The notes beneath the pieces are model-generated. The model did not search any database, had not been told where the DNA came from, and saw nothing but the letters and a program-made list of their open reading frames with translations. The position numbers and the translations under genes were made by a program. Source: Actinomyces provencensis (GTDB lineage: Bacteria > Actinomycetota > Actinomycetes > Actinomycetales > Actinomycetaceae). From it: a stretch of 63,610 nt of DNA. This document shows positions 46,446-55,502 of this stretch, in pieces; positions within the stretch are counted from its first letter, which is position 1; the number at the start of each line of letters is the position of its first letter. The stretch is taken from assembly GCF_900155435.1 (NCBI RefSeq), contig NZ_LT700212.1, positions 2,598,024 through 2,661,633 of the forward strand, written 5' to 3'.

Positions 46446-47030
46446 ATGGCCGGAGACACCGTCATCACGATCATCGGCAACCTGACCGCCGATCCCGAAC
46501 TGCGTTTCACGCCCTCGGGTGCCGCGGTCGCCGACTTCACGGTGGCATCGACACCGCGCACATTCGATCGCAATGCGAACGAGTGGAAGGACGGCGAGAC
46601 CCTCTTCATGCGCTGCAGCGTGTGGCGCGAGGCCGCCGAGAACGTCGCGGAGTCCCTGCGCAAGGGCATGCGGGTGATCGTCCAGGGGCGGCTCACGCAG
46701 CGCTCCTACGAGACCCGCGAGGGTGAGCGCCGCACCGTGGTGGAGATGCAGGTCGACGAGGTCGGCCCCTCCCTCCGCCGCGCGAAGGCGCAGGTCACCC
46801 GCACCACCTCACAGGGTGGCGGCCAGGGTGGCTACAGCCAGGGCGGGCAGGGCAACCAGGGGGGCTACGGCTCCCAGGGTGGCCAGGCTCCCCAGGGCGG
46901 GTACGGCCAGGGCGGTCGCGGACAGGGCAACCAGGGCAGCTACAACGCCCCGACGGGTGGGTCGACCAACGACCCATGGCGCACCGATGCAGGTGGTGCG
47001 ACCTCCTTCGGGGACGAGCCGCCCTTCTGA
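46446..47030 (+). CDS. ssb: Single-stranded DNA-binding protein
   Basis: A 194-residue SSB that coats single-stranded DNA in replication, repair and recombination. The OB-fold occupies about 1-115 ([52 protein letters not shown]). A Gly/Gln-rich disordered linker of about 75 residues follows, ending in the acidic interaction tip DEPPF, a variant of the usual DDDIPF. The start MAGDTVITI is typical and the gene lies between rpsF and rpsR as in other actinobacteria. ACCGAGGAGCCGAC before the ATG holds the ribosome binding site. Confidence 0.97.
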   Translation: MAGDTVITIIGNLTADPELRFTPSGAAVADFTVASTPRTFDRNANEWKDGETLFMRCSVWREAAENVAESLRKGMRVIVQGRLTQRSYETREGERRTVVEMQVDEVGPSLRRAKAQVTRTTSQGGGQGGYSQGGQGNQGGYGSQGGQAPQGGYGQGGRGQGNQGSYNAPTGGSTNDPWRTDAGGATSFGDEPPF

Positions 47031-47181
47031 CGTCCACGAGGGCGTCCCCCGTCGGTCCCGACCACGGGACGTGCGGGTCCGCCCTCGTCAGCACCGACAC
47101 CGTCGGTGCACGTCATCGGCAACGCTTCACACCACGCTCGTGGACGGGCAGGCGCCCGTCCGGATCATCTAGGAGAACATC

Positions 47182-47424
47182 ATGGCGAAGCCCCAACTTC
47201 GCAACAAGCCCATCAAGAAGAAGGCCAACCCGCTGCGGGCGGCCAAGATCGACCACATCGACTACAAGGACACCGCTCTCCTGCGGAAGTTCATCTCCGA
47301 CCGTGGGAAGATCCGCGCCCGTCGCGTCACCGGCGTGACCGTCCAGCAGCAGCGCCAAATCGCCAAGGCTGTCAAGAACGCCCGTGAGATGGCCCTGCTG
47401 CCCTACTCGTCCACCGGCCGCTGA
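47182..47424 (+). CDS. rpsR: 30S ribosomal protein bS18, cysteine-free form
   Basis: An 80-residue ribosomal protein S18, which binds next to S6 on the 30S platform. The core [20 protein letters not shown] and [13 protein letters not shown] are diagnostic. The N-terminal zinc-binding cysteines found in many S18 proteins are absent ([18 protein letters not shown]), so this is the C- or zinc-independent form. It occupies the standard place in the rpsF-ssb-rpsR-rplI operon, where the primary copy would be expected. AGGAG lies upstream of the ATG. Confidence 0.97.
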   Translation: MAKPQLRNKPIKKKANPLRAAKIDHIDYKDTALLRKFISDRGKIRARRVTGVTVQQQRQIAKAVKNAREMALLPYSSTGR

Positions 47425-47447
47425 CCGACGGGGAAGGAAGAAGACTC

Positions 47448-47906
47448 ATGGCTACCACCAAGCTCATCCTCACCCACGACGTGGCCAACCTCGGCACTGC
47501 CGGGGAGGTCGTCGAGGTCAAGAACGGCTACGCCCGCAACTACCTCGTCCCCCGTGGCCTGGCCACCAAGTGGACGAAGGGCGCCCAGAAGCAGATCGAC
47601 CAGATGGCCGCCGCGCGCCGCAAGCGCGAGATCGCCTCGATCGATGACGCGCGCGTCGTGCGCGACACCCTGCAGGAGGCCGCCTTCGTGACGGTGTCCG
47701 GCAAGGTCGGCACGAACGACCGCCTCTTCGGCGCGATCTCCACCGCGGACATCGCCGATGCCGTCAAGAACGACCTGGGGCAGTCCATCGACCGCCGCAA
47801 GGTCGTCGTGCGCACGCCCATCAAGTCGCTGGGCGACCACACGGTGTTCGTCAACCTGCACCCCGAGGTCACCGCGACCCTGAAGGTGCGCGTCGTCGCC
47901 AAGTGA
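47448..47906 (+). CDS. rplI: 50S ribosomal protein bL9
   Basis: A 152-residue ribosomal protein L9 of normal length. The N-domain has KLILTHDVANLGTAGEVVEV and KNGYARNYLVPRGLA (the L9 signature), followed by the long connecting helix and the C-domain ending ATLKVRVVAK. It is the last gene of the operon, 23 bases after rpsR, with GGGAAGGAAGAAG before the ATG. A very strong inverted repeat follows at 47975-48022. Confidence 0.97.
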   Translation: MATTKLILTHDVANLGTAGEVVEVKNGYARNYLVPRGLATKWTKGAQKQIDQMAAARRKREIASIDDARVVRDTLQEAAFVTVSGKVGTNDRLFGAISTADIADAVKNDLGQSIDRRKVVVRTPIKSLGDHTVFVNLHPEVTATLKVRVVAK

Positions 47907-47974
47907 GCGGGCGGGCCGGTCCGTCGGTCGGTGTCAGCTGAGCAGCTGACCCCCCTGACCGGTCGCACTCCTCG

Positions 47975-48022
47975 CACGCAGTTGGGGCCCCGATCCGAAT
48001 GGATCGGGGCCCCAACTGCGTG
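47975..48022. terminator. Long perfect hairpin after rplI
   Basis: A 22-bp perfect stem (CACGCAGTTGGGGCCCCGAT extended by CC, pairing with its complement) closes on a GAAT loop. A smaller hairpin (GTCAGCT-GAGC-AGCTGAC) lies at 47933-47950 just after the rplI stop. It separates the ribosomal operon from the convergent PBP gene and can act in both directions. No T-tract follows. Confidence 0.82.
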
Positions 48023-48243
48023 TCGGGAACGGTCCTGTCGGAGGCTGCCCTGGTCGGGCGCCGGTCGCCGAGGTCGACTGCGGAAGCCGTCTGCTGCACT
48101 GGGTGACGATCTCACGAGCCACCAGGGGCCCGTGAGGACCACCTGGAGCCCCGAGATCGTCGGTCACTGCACCTCCGGGTATCCCGACCCCGGACGGAAG
48201 GCCCCGGCCGGGTCCTCTTCCGCGGGTGACACCCTCCGGCGTA

Positions 48244-50484
48244 CTAGTCGCCGCCGTCCTGGTCATCGGGCGGCGTCGGGGTCGGCGTCGGGGTCGGCGT
48301 CGGGGGTGTGGGCGTCGGGGTCGGGGTCACCGGTTGCTCCGTCGGCTCCGAGGGCTCCGGGGCCTGGGTCTCCGTCTCCGTCTGCTCCGGCTCCGGGGCC
48401 TGGGTCTCCGTCTGCTCCGGCTCCGGCGCGTAGGTCTGGGTCGGCACAGGGGCCACCGAGGGCGCCCTCGTACTCGTCGTGAGCCAGGAGAACCCCTCGT
48501 CCGGCAGGTCCTGCACCGCGACCTGCATGTACTTCACCCACACGTCCGCAGGCCAGTCCCCACCGTGGAACCCGTAGACGCCACCGATGTTGTCCAGGGG
48601 CACCGAGTTCCCGTCCTCGTCGGACTGGTACATCGACACGGTCGTCACCAGCTGGGGCACCATGCCGACGAACTGGGCGGAGCGCTGTTCCTCGGATGTC
48701 CCGGTCTTGCCGGCCATGGTGCGGTTGAGCACGGCCGCCTTGTAACCCGACCCACCCGGGGCCATCACTGCCTCCAGCCCCGGCATGATGGAACTGACGT
48801 CCTCCGCGGAGAAGACCCTCTCGGGGTTCACAGGGGTCGTGTAGGCGACCTGGCCCTCGGAGTCCTTGACCTCACGCACGATGTGGGGCTCGACCTTGAG
48901 GCCTCCCGAGGCGATGGTCCCGTACGCATGGGTGAGGTCGATGTTGTGGGGTGCTGCGAAACCGAGAACGTTCAGCAGCGTGGCCTCCAGGCCATTCGTC
49001 TCCTCCGGGATCCCCGCCCGGACAGCCGCATCGACGGTGGCCTGCGGACCGACCTCCTGGTTGAGGTGGACGAAGGCCGTGTTGACGGAGTAGGCCGTGG
49101 CCTGCTCCAGGGTGACCGTCCCGTAGGAGATGCCGTCGACATTGCCCACGGGGGCATCCAGCCCGGGGAACGTCTGGGGCGAGTTCCCGTCGTAGGTCTC
49201 GAGGATGGAGCCGCCCTGTTCCGCATGTGCCAGGAGGGCGAAGGCCTTGAACGTGGAGCCCGCCTGCGCGATGTCATCGGTGACGGCGTTCTGCTGGCGC
49301 TTCTGGTAGTCGGCACCCGCGAACTCGGCGACGATCTCGCCCGTGGCGGGATCCATGGAGGACAGTGCGACGTGCATGAGGTCGCCGTTCCAGCCCTCCA
49401 CCTCCGTCATCGACATCGCTGCTGAGACGGCCGCGTCCTGCTTCGCCTTGTCGATCGTGCTGATGATCTGCAGGCCGCCGGTGTCGATCTGCTCATCCGT
49501 GAAGGTGTCCGTCGCCTTGAGCTCTTCTCGGACCTGCTGGAGCAGGTACCCCGTGGTCCCCGTCATCGACGTGTTCCCGTTGGAGGGTGCGATCGTGTCG
49601 GGGAAGGTGGCGGCCGTGGCCTCTGCCTGGTCGATCCACCCGTCCTCGACCATCAGGCTGAGCACACGCTGCCACCGGTCCTTCGCCTGGTCCTCGTCGA
49701 CCGCCGGGTCCCACGCGGAGGGAGCGGGGATGATGCCCGCCAGCAGCGCGGACTCCGACAGGGTGAGATCGGACGCCGGGTGCCCGAAGTACGCCTTGGA
49801 GGCCGCCTCGATGCCGTAGGCTCCCCGCCCGAAGTAGATGGTGTTCATGTAGTTGCCGAGGATCTCGTCCTTGGTCTGCTCACGGTTGATCTTGACCGCG
49901 AGGACCGCCTCCCTGATCTTCCCGGTGTAGGAGGTGGTCTCACCCATGTAGTAGCGCTCGACGTACTGCTGGGTCAGCGTCGACCCACCCTGGCGCCCAC
50001 CACCCGTGACGTTGTTGACCAGTGCACGCGCGATGCCCTTGAAGTCGATCCCGGCGTTCGTGTAGAAGGTCCGGTCCTCCGACGCCACGACCGCATGGCC
50101 TACGTAGTCGGGCAGTGTGGAGGTGTCGATGATCGTGCGGTCGATGTCGGAGAAGGTCCCCATCTCCGTCGTCCCGTCGGCGTAGTAGACGGTGGTCGTC
50201 TGGGCGAGGGCGACCTCGTCGGCGGCAGGCACGTCCAGACGCATGTACAGCACCAGGAACGCCGCCAACCCCGCGATGAGGGCCCCCAGCACCGTGAAGA
50301 CGATGCCCAGGCCGATGCGCCTCCCGATGCGGCCCTTGCGCTTCTTCGGAGCACCGTCGGCTCCCGCCGATGCGCGCGAGGAGCCGCCACCGTTGCCGCC
50401 ACGACGGCGGGTGGGTGGGTCGGAGGGCGATCCGGGACCGGAGATCACCTGGTCCCAGTCCATCTTCCCGTCATCGTTCGCCAC
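48244..50484 (-). CDS. Class A penicillin-binding protein (transglycosylase/transpeptidase)
   Basis: A 746-residue bifunctional peptidoglycan synthase. A basic, Gly/Ser-rich cytoplasmic N-terminus precedes one membrane helix (about 70-95). The GT51 transglycosylase domain (about 110-300) has ASEDRTFYTNAGID with the catalytic Glu, GGSTLTQQYVERYY and GRGAYGIEAASKAYF. The transpeptidase domain (about 350-670) has the nucleophile motif STFK (about 411), SVN in YSVNTAF and KTG in MAGKTGTSEE (about 595). The tail of about 75 residues is a Pro/Thr/Glu repeat. GTG at 50484 is supported by GGAAGGG seven bases upstream. Its product polymerises and crosslinks cell-wall peptidoglycan. Confidence 0.95.
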   Translation of the reverse strand: MANDDGKMDWDQVISGPGSPSDPPTRRRGGNGGGSSRASAGADGAPKKRKGRIGRRIGLGIVFTVLGALIAGLAAFLVLYMRLDVPAADEVALAQTTTVYYADGTTEMGTFSDIDRTIIDTSTLPDYVGHAVVASEDRTFYTNAGIDFKGIARALVNNVTGGGRQGGSTLTQQYVERYYMGETTSYTGKIREAVLAVKINREQTKDEILGNYMNTIYFGRGAYGIEAASKAYFGHPASDLTLSESALLAGIIPAPSAWDPAVDEDQAKDRWQRVLSLMVEDGWIDQAEATAATFPDTIAPSNGNTSMTGTTGYLLQQVREELKATDTFTDEQIDTGGLQIISTIDKAKQDAAVSAAMSMTEVEGWNGDLMHVALSSMDPATGEIVAEFAGADYQKRQQNAVTDDIAQAGSTFKAFALLAHAEQGGSILETYDGNSPQTFPGLDAPVGNVDGISYGTVTLEQATAYSVNTAFVHLNQEVGPQATVDAAVRAGIPEETNGLEATLLNVLGFAAPHNIDLTHAYGTIASGGLKVEPHIVREVKDSEGQVAYTTPVNPERVFSAEDVSSIMPGLEAVMAPGGSGYKAAVLNRTMAGKTGTSEEQRSAQFVGMVPQLVTTVSMYQSDEDGNSVPLDNIGGVYGFHGGDWPADVWVKYMQVAVQDLPDEGFSWLTTSTRAPSVAPVPTQTYAPEPEQTETQAPEPEQTETETQAPEPSEPTEQPVTPTPTPTPPTPTPTPTPTPPDDQDGGD

Positions 50485-50514
50485 GTGCACACCCTTCCCT
50501 GCGCTGTTCCGAAC

Positions 50515-50540
50515 TCCCAGACTACGCACGGAGTCTGGGA
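50515..50540. terminator. Hairpin between gnd and the PBP gene
   Basis: TCCCAGACT pairs with AGTCTGGGA across an 8-base loop, giving a 9-bp perfect stem. It lies about 50 bases after the gnd stop and 30 bases before the PBP start on the same strand. It is probably the gnd terminator, though a leader role is possible. Confidence 0.5.
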
Positions 50541-50590
50541 ATCCTCCATGGAGTGTGGTGTGACCGACCTTTGGGGAGCGGTCCGCGGCT

Positions 50591-52054
50591 TCAGTCCCAC
50601 TGCTCCTCGGGACGACCCTCCTCGGCCCACAGGGTGTGGAAGGTGCCCGGCTTGTCGGTGCGGTGGTAGGTGTGGGACCCGAAGAAGTCCCGCTGGCCCT
50701 GGATCAGCGCCGCCGGGAGCCTCTCCGCACGCACGGTGTCGAAGTAGGACAGGGAGGAACCGAACACCGGGATCGGCACCCCCGCCGAGGCCGCGAGCGC
50801 CACGACGCGTCGCAATGACGGCACCGCGTCCTGGATGCGGGAGGCGAAGGGCTCCGCGGCCAGCAGCAACGGCAGGTCCGGGGCGGAGTCGTAGGCCCGT
50901 GAGATGTCGTCGAGGAAGGCGGCGCGGATGATGCATCCTGCCCTCCAGATGCGCGCGAGCGCGCCCTTGTCGATGTCCCAGTGGTAGATGAGACCGCCCT
51001 CGGTGATCTCGTCGAAGCCCTGGGAATAGGCGACGATCTTGGAGGCGAACAGCGCCTGGCGCACGTCCTCCACGAACGCGTCGCGGTCGGTGACCTCCAG
51101 CGGGGCGGCGTGTCCGTTGAGGACCCGTGCAGCCGCCCTCTGGGCCGTGCCGGAGGAGGCACCACGTGCGAAGGTGGCCTCACCGATGGCGGTGACCGGA
51201 ACAGCCAGGTCCAGCGCGGTCTGGACCGTCCACTTGCCGGTGCCCTTCTGGGAGGCCTGGTCCACGATGAGGTCCACCAGTGGGGTCCCGGTGGCCGCGT
51301 CGACCTGACGGAGCACCTCGGCGGTGATCTCGATGAGGTAGGAGTTCAGCTCACCGGTGTTCCACTGGGAGAAGATGTCGGCGATCTCGGCGGGCCCGGT
51401 GCCCAGCCCGTGTCGCAGCAGGTCGTAGGCCTCGGCGATGACCTGCATGTCGGCGTACTCGATGCCGTTGTGGACCATCTTCACGAAGTGGCCCGCCCCG
51501 TCGGGTCCGATGTGGGTGCAGCAGGGGACGCCCTCGTAGTGGGCGGAGATCTTCTCGAACATGGGTCCGAGGCGGTCGTAGGACTCCGTCGTGCCGCCGG
51601 GCATGATCGAGGGTCCCCACAGGGCGCCCTCCTCACCACCGGAGACACCCGCTCCGACGAAGTGCAGGCCGCGCTCACGCGCCCAGGCCTCCCGGCGGAT
51701 GGTGTCGGTGAACAGTGAGTTCCCGCAGTCCACGATGATGTCGCCCGACTCCATGCGCTCGGCGAGCTGCTCCATGACGGCGTCGGTGGCGGCCCCTGCC
51801 TGGACCATGATGATCGCCACGCGGGGTCGTTCCAGGGAGCGGATGAAGTCGTCGATGTCCAGGGAGGGCACGAAGACGCCCTCGGAGCCGTCTCCGTGGG
51901 CGGCGATGAGGTGCTCGGTACGGGTGGGCGTCCGGTTGAACACGGCGGTGCGGTACCCGTTGCGCGCGAGGTTCCGCGCCAGGTTCGAACCCATCACGCC
52001 GAGCCCGTAGACGCCGATGTCCGCGCTGGCTGCCGCTGGGGTGGGGATGGTCAT
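50591..52054 (-). CDS. gnd: 6-phosphogluconate dehydrogenase (decarboxylating)
   Basis: A 487-residue enzyme of the oxidative pentose phosphate pathway that converts 6-phosphogluconate to ribulose 5-phosphate and CO2 with NADP. The Rossmann motif is GVYGLGVMGSNLARNLARNG, with FNRTPTR next to the cofactor phosphate site. The catalytic region has GVSGGEEGALWGPSIMPGG, and the general-base Lys lies in GHFVKMVHNGIEYADMQ. The C-terminal helical domain includes QKGTGKWT and the dimer tail YFDTVRAERLPAALIQGQRD. Length and motifs are those of the long, dimeric form. AAGGAAG before the ATG fixes the start. It appears to be a single gene. Confidence 0.97.
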   Translation of the reverse strand: MTIPTPAAASADIGVYGLGVMGSNLARNLARNGYRTAVFNRTPTRTEHLIAAHGDGSEGVFVPSLDIDDFIRSLERPRVAIIMVQAGAATDAVMEQLAERMESGDIIVDCGNSLFTDTIRREAWARERGLHFVGAGVSGGEEGALWGPSIMPGGTTESYDRLGPMFEKISAHYEGVPCCTHIGPDGAGHFVKMVHNGIEYADMQVIAEAYDLLRHGLGTGPAEIADIFSQWNTGELNSYLIEITAEVLRQVDAATGTPLVDLIVDQASQKGTGKWTVQTALDLAVPVTAIGEATFARGASSGTAQRAAARVLNGHAAPLEVTDRDAFVEDVRQALFASKIVAYSQGFDEITEGGLIYHWDIDKGALARIWRAGCIIRAAFLDDISRAYDSAPDLPLLLAAEPFASRIQDAVPSLRRVVALAASAGVPIPVFGSSLSYFDTVRAERLPAALIQGQRDFFGSHTYHRTDKPGTFHTLWAEEGRPEEQWD

Positions 52055-52093
52055 GTGGTTCTTCCTTCACGAGGGCGGGGCGGACAGTCCCTC

Positions 52094-52120
52094 CCGCCGG
52101 ACTCCCCGGGCGCCCGGCGG
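52094..52120. terminator. Hairpin after the ABC permease gene
   Basis: CCGCCGG pairs with CCGGCGG across a 13-base GC-rich spacer in the 93-base gap between the ABC permease stop and the gnd start. It could end the TetR-ABC operon; confidence is low because the stem is short. Confidence 0.35.
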
Positions 52121-52147
52121 CGTGGCTCCCATCCTAGGGCGCTCGCG

Positions 52148-53743
52148 TCAGGCCGTCAGGAGGTCCCGTCGTGCGGTCCCCGGACGCACGAGGAGCACCA
52201 GGACGACCACGACGAGGGTCAGGACGAGCACGGGCGTCACATGGAAGTCGGCCTCCGGGAGCTTCGGGGTCAGCTCGAGGGGCGAGAGGTCCCCCACCCA
52301 CCCCGGCAGCCCGAGCACCGGTCCGAGCAGCAGTACGAAGGCGCTCCACCCCATGAGCACCCAGGCCAGCGGCGCCCATCGCGGCAGCCAGGCCACCAGT
52401 GCCGCTGCCAGTGCCGGGGCGACGAGGGCGCCCGGCAGGTTGACCAGGCCGGCAACCAGGAGGTCCCCCACCCAGTGCCACTCGCCGGTGGCGACCGCGG
52501 TGCAGACTCCCATGGCCAGGGACGCGACGAGGAGGATCACCGCAGCCTCCACCGCCACGACCGTGATCCACACGCCCACCCACCGTGTGCGCGGGACCCC
52601 CGACACGAGCACGAGCTCTGCGCGACCGGAGCGTTCCTCCGCGCGCAGCACGAGTACCGCCGAGACGGCGAAGGCCGTGGTCATCACCACCAGGAACCCG
52701 AGCAGATAGGTGGAGAAGGACGCGACCAGGTCGTGGGAGGAGACCCCGATCCACGCCGCCATGTCCGGGGAGTCCGCGAGCATGTCCTCCACGGACCGGG
52801 CCATGGATCCCGTCAGGGCGGCGGTGAGGACGATGCCGGTCCCCCAGGACAGGAACGAGGGACGCAGGAGGCGCCGCGCCAGGCCTCCGGTCCCCAGCAG
52901 GGAGGCTTCCGCGCTGCCCGGACCCCCGCGGGAGGGCAGGAGCCCGGAGCCGAGGTCCCGCCGTTCCGAGAGCACGGCCGCCACTGCGAGGGCCACCACC
53001 GTCGCCACCACCGTGAGCGCCAGGGGCCACCACCTCAGGTCGGCGAAGGCCCTGGTCTGTTGTCCCCAGGCGAGCGGTGACAGCCAGGAGAGCCACGATC
53101 CCGTCGCGGGCTCCAGCATGTCCCCGACGGCACGCACGGCGAAGGCCGACCCGGCGACACCCAGTGCGAGGGCGGAGGCACCACGCGCGGAGGGAGCGAG
53201 CTGGGCCGTCACGGCCGCGACCGCACCGAAGAGGAATCCGGTGAGCAGGCAGGACACTCCCAGTGCCACCGAGTCCGCGACCGGGAGGTCGTTCCCCACC
53301 AGTGCGATGACGACCGTCGCGGACACCACGAGGTCGAGGGTGGCCACGGCCACGAGGGCGGCCACGGCCGGGGCACGACGGGCGGTCACCTGGGCGCGCA
53401 CCAGCTCGGTGCGGCCTGCCTCCTCGTCGGCGCGGGTGTGGCGGACCGCGCAGAGCACGCTGATGACGGCGATGACGACCAGGAGCATGGTGGTGAGCTC
53501 ATTGGCCACCACGGGCCCGATGCTGGGCTCGTCGGCACCGAAGAGTGGCCCGGCGATGACGACGGTGCCCGGGCTGTGGGCGAGTGCCGCACGCGCCCCG
53601 AGCGCTCCCGGACCGCTGTAGGCGTCGATCACCGCGGCGACGGAGAACCACATGGTCAGCAGGAATCCGAGTCCCCACGCGATGAGCCGCACGCGGTCGC
53701 GCCGCAGCGCCAGGCGCACCAGTGTTCCCGCCCCGGTGATCAT
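52148..53743 (-). CDS. ABC exporter permease, fused two-repeat type
   Basis: A 531-residue membrane protein with about twelve hydrophobic helices in two similar halves (GFLLTMWFSVAAVIDAYSG and LGFLVVMTTAFAVSAVLVLR start comparable segments). It resembles the polyketide/antibiotic exporter permeases (TylC/OtrC-like ABC-2 group) of actinobacteria. The motif HTRADEEAGRTELVRA in the first half and LRAEERSGRAELVLVSGV in the second are family-typical. Its ATG overlaps the ATPase stop by four bases. With the ATPase it should export a hydrophobic compound or drug; the substrate is unknown. Expression probably depends on the TetR gene at the head of the operon. Confidence 0.88.
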   Translation of the reverse strand: MITGAGTLVRLALRRDRVRLIAWGLGFLLTMWFSVAAVIDAYSGPGALGARAALAHSPGTVVIAGPLFGADEPSIGPVVANELTTMLLVVIAVISVLCAVRHTRADEEAGRTELVRAQVTARRAPAVAALVAVATLDLVVSATVVIALVGNDLPVADSVALGVSCLLTGFLFGAVAAVTAQLAPSARGASALALGVAGSAFAVRAVGDMLEPATGSWLSWLSPLAWGQQTRAFADLRWWPLALTVVATVVALAVAAVLSERRDLGSGLLPSRGGPGSAEASLLGTGGLARRLLRPSFLSWGTGIVLTAALTGSMARSVEDMLADSPDMAAWIGVSSHDLVASFSTYLLGFLVVMTTAFAVSAVLVLRAEERSGRAELVLVSGVPRTRWVGVWITVVAVEAAVILLVASLAMGVCTAVATGEWHWVGDLLVAGLVNLPGALVAPALAAALVAWLPRWAPLAWVLMGWSAFVLLLGPVLGLPGWVGDLSPLELTPKLPEADFHVTPVLVLTLVVVVLVLLVRPGTARRDLLTA

Positions 53744-54708
53744 CGCGTACCTGCCCCGGGGTGCCCACCGAGGGAGCCGTCACGGTCCGATGGTGAGGTG
53801 TCCGGTGCGGCCGCTGCGGTGTGGGAGTCGTAGAGGCGCAGGAAGAGCTCCTCCAACGAGGGTGGGGTGACCTGCAGTCCGCGCACGTGCGCGGTGGCCA
53901 TCGCGTCGACCACGGCGCCCAGCGCCGCATTGTCGACGTCGAAGCTCACCCGGTCCTCGTCCACCGTCAGGTGGTGGACCCCCGGGAGGCGCCGCAGACG
54001 GTCGGGGTCGATGTCGGAGGTGAGGTCCACGGAGGAACGGGTGAGGCGGCGCAGGTCGGCCAGGGTGCCGGACTCCACGTCCGTGCCACCGCGGATGATC
54101 GTGACGCTGTGGCACAGCGCCTCGACCTCGCCGAGGATGTGGCTGGACAGCAGTACCGTCCTGCCCCGCTCCCGCAGTGCCCGGACCTCCTCGGTGAAGA
54201 CGGCCATCATCAGTGGGTCCAGTCCGGAGGTTGGCTCGTCGAACAGGTAGAGCTCCGCATCGGTGAGGAGGGCCGCCACCAAGGCCACCTTCTGGCGGTT
54301 GCCCTTGGAGTAGGTGTGCGTCCTGCGCGTCGGGTCCAGCTCGAAGCGTTCGAGCAGTTCGGCGCGTCGGCGCCGGTCGGCCGTGCTGCGGTGCAGGCGG
54401 GTGAGGAGGTCGATGGCCTCCCCGCCCGTCAGGTTCGGCCACAGCGTGACGTCGCCGGGGACGTAGGCGAGGCGCCGGTGCAGTTCGACCGCGTCCGCCC
54501 ACGGGTCCATCCCCAGGACACGGGCCTCCCCCGAGTCGGCCCGTTGCATCCCCAGGAGGATGCGGATGGTCGTGGACTTGCCGGCCCCGTTGGGGCCCAG
54601 GAAGCCCGTCACCTCCCCCGGGGGGACGACCAGGTCCAGGCCGTCGAGGGCCTGGACGGTCCCGAACGACTTCCGCAGTGCGCGGGTCTCGATCACGGGT
54701 TCACTCAT
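53740..54708 (-). CDS. ABC exporter ATP-binding protein
   Basis: A 322-residue ATPase for the permease encoded next. Walker A is GPNGAGKSTTIRI, the signature motif is YSKGNRQKVAL (the form used by DrrA-like exporters), and Walker B is LYLFDEPTSGLDP, with the H-loop in LLSSHILGEVE. A C-terminal extension of about 90 residues is typical of DrrA-type proteins. ATG at 54708 overlaps the TetR gene by eight bases and has GAGGATCC upstream. It powers export of an unknown substrate. Confidence 0.93.
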   Translation of the reverse strand: MSEPVIETRALRKSFGTVQALDGLDLVVPPGEVTGFLGPNGAGKSTTIRILLGMQRADSGEARVLGMDPWADAVELHRRLAYVPGDVTLWPNLTGGEAIDLLTRLHRSTADRRRRAELLERFELDPTRRTHTYSKGNRQKVALVAALLTDAELYLFDEPTSGLDPLMMAVFTEEVRALRERGRTVLLSSHILGEVEALCHSVTIIRGGTDVESGTLADLRRLTRSSVDLTSDIDPDRLRRLPGVHHLTVDEDRVSFDVDNAALGAVVDAMATAHVRGLQVTPPSLEELFLRLYDSHTAAAAPDTSPSDRDGSLGGHPGAGTR

Positions 54709-55372
54709 CGGGATCCTCCTGGGTCGGTGACGGTGGTGGGACGGGCCCGGAGTCCAGGTGGGCCCCGAGGAGTTCCGGCCCCGTGAGCAGACCCTGGGTG
54801 TAGAGCTCCAGGAAGGGGCCGGCGATGCGTCGGTAGAGCTCGTCGAGCTGGTCGGGGAGTCGCGCGAGGTCGATGTGCCCACCCGTGGCGGGCAGACCCA
54901 GGAGCAGGGCGCCCAATGAGGACTCCACGAGGACCCGGGCACGCTCTGCGGGGAACAGGCTCGGCCGTACGGTGCCCATCGCCACACCCGCCTCCAGGTA
55001 CTCCAGCGTGGTCGCCGAGAGGCTGTCCACCAGTCGCGCCGTCGACGCGTCGCCCGCCTGGAGCTGTCGGATGACGTACCCGATGATCTCGGCATACCCC
55101 CCGACCCGGGAGGCCTGGTCGGTGAAGGAGGCGACCCCGGTCATGGGATCCAGTACGGCTGACTTCGCCTCCCCCGTCACCGCCGCGACCCGTGCGTCGC
55201 AGGCCGCCCGCAGACCTGCCCGCGACCCGAAGTGGTGGAGGATCAGTGGCGCACTGACGTCGGCGTCCGCGGCGATCGCGCGCAGGGGGGCGTCCAGGCC
55301 GTCCTCGGCGAAGCGGCGGATGGCCGCCGCGAGGATGCGGTCCGCAGTGGACCCCTCGGTGTTTGAACGCAC
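54701..55372 (-). CDS. TetR family transcriptional repressor
   Basis: A 223-residue regulator. The N-terminal helix-turn-helix (about 10-56) reads ILAAAIRRFAEDGLDAPLRA and SAPLILHHFGSRAGLR, a clear TetR domain; the C-terminal ligand-binding part is variable. The start is GTG at 55372. A -10-like TAAAGT (55385-55380) ends seven bases before it, which suggests a leaderless transcript. Two palindromes flank that element (55364-55377 and 55383-55396), so the protein very probably represses its own operon, which includes the ABC exporter. The C-terminus overlaps the ATPase start by eight bases. Confidence 0.93.
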   Translation of the reverse strand: MRSNTEGSTADRILAAAIRRFAEDGLDAPLRAIAADADVSAPLILHHFGSRAGLRAACDARVAAVTGEAKSAVLDPMTGVASFTDQASRVGGYAEIIGYVIRQLQAGDASTARLVDSLSATTLEYLEAGVAMGTVRPSLFPAERARVLVESSLGALLLGLPATGGHIDLARLPDQLDELYRRIAGPFLELYTQGLLTGPELLGAHLDSGPVPPPSPTQEDPDE

Positions 55373-55396
55373 GTTCAGTACTTTAACACGCGTTCA
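55364..55396. promoter_or_regulatory. Twin TetR operators at the exporter operon promoter
   Basis: TGAACG-CA-CGTTCA at 55364-55377 is a perfect palindrome overlapping the start codon. TTAACA-CG-CGTTCA at 55383-55396 is the same palindrome with two mismatches. Their centres are 19 bases apart, and the -10-like TAAAGT lies between and within them. This is a standard layout for TetR autoregulation. Confidence 0.75.
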
Positions 55397-55502
55397 ACAC
55401 CGCTGTGGGTGTGATCGCCGGGGCGTCCCGAGGCTGCGCCCCGAACTGCGGCGATGCCGCACGCACGGACTGGGTCCGAACTCGCGGGCACCCTCCACCC
55501 GC

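Noticed and set aside
48244-48430. Regulatory or structural DNA repeat at the end of the PBP gene
   Set aside because: It is the coding sequence for a Pro/Thr/Glu low-complexity tail, in frame with the PBP.
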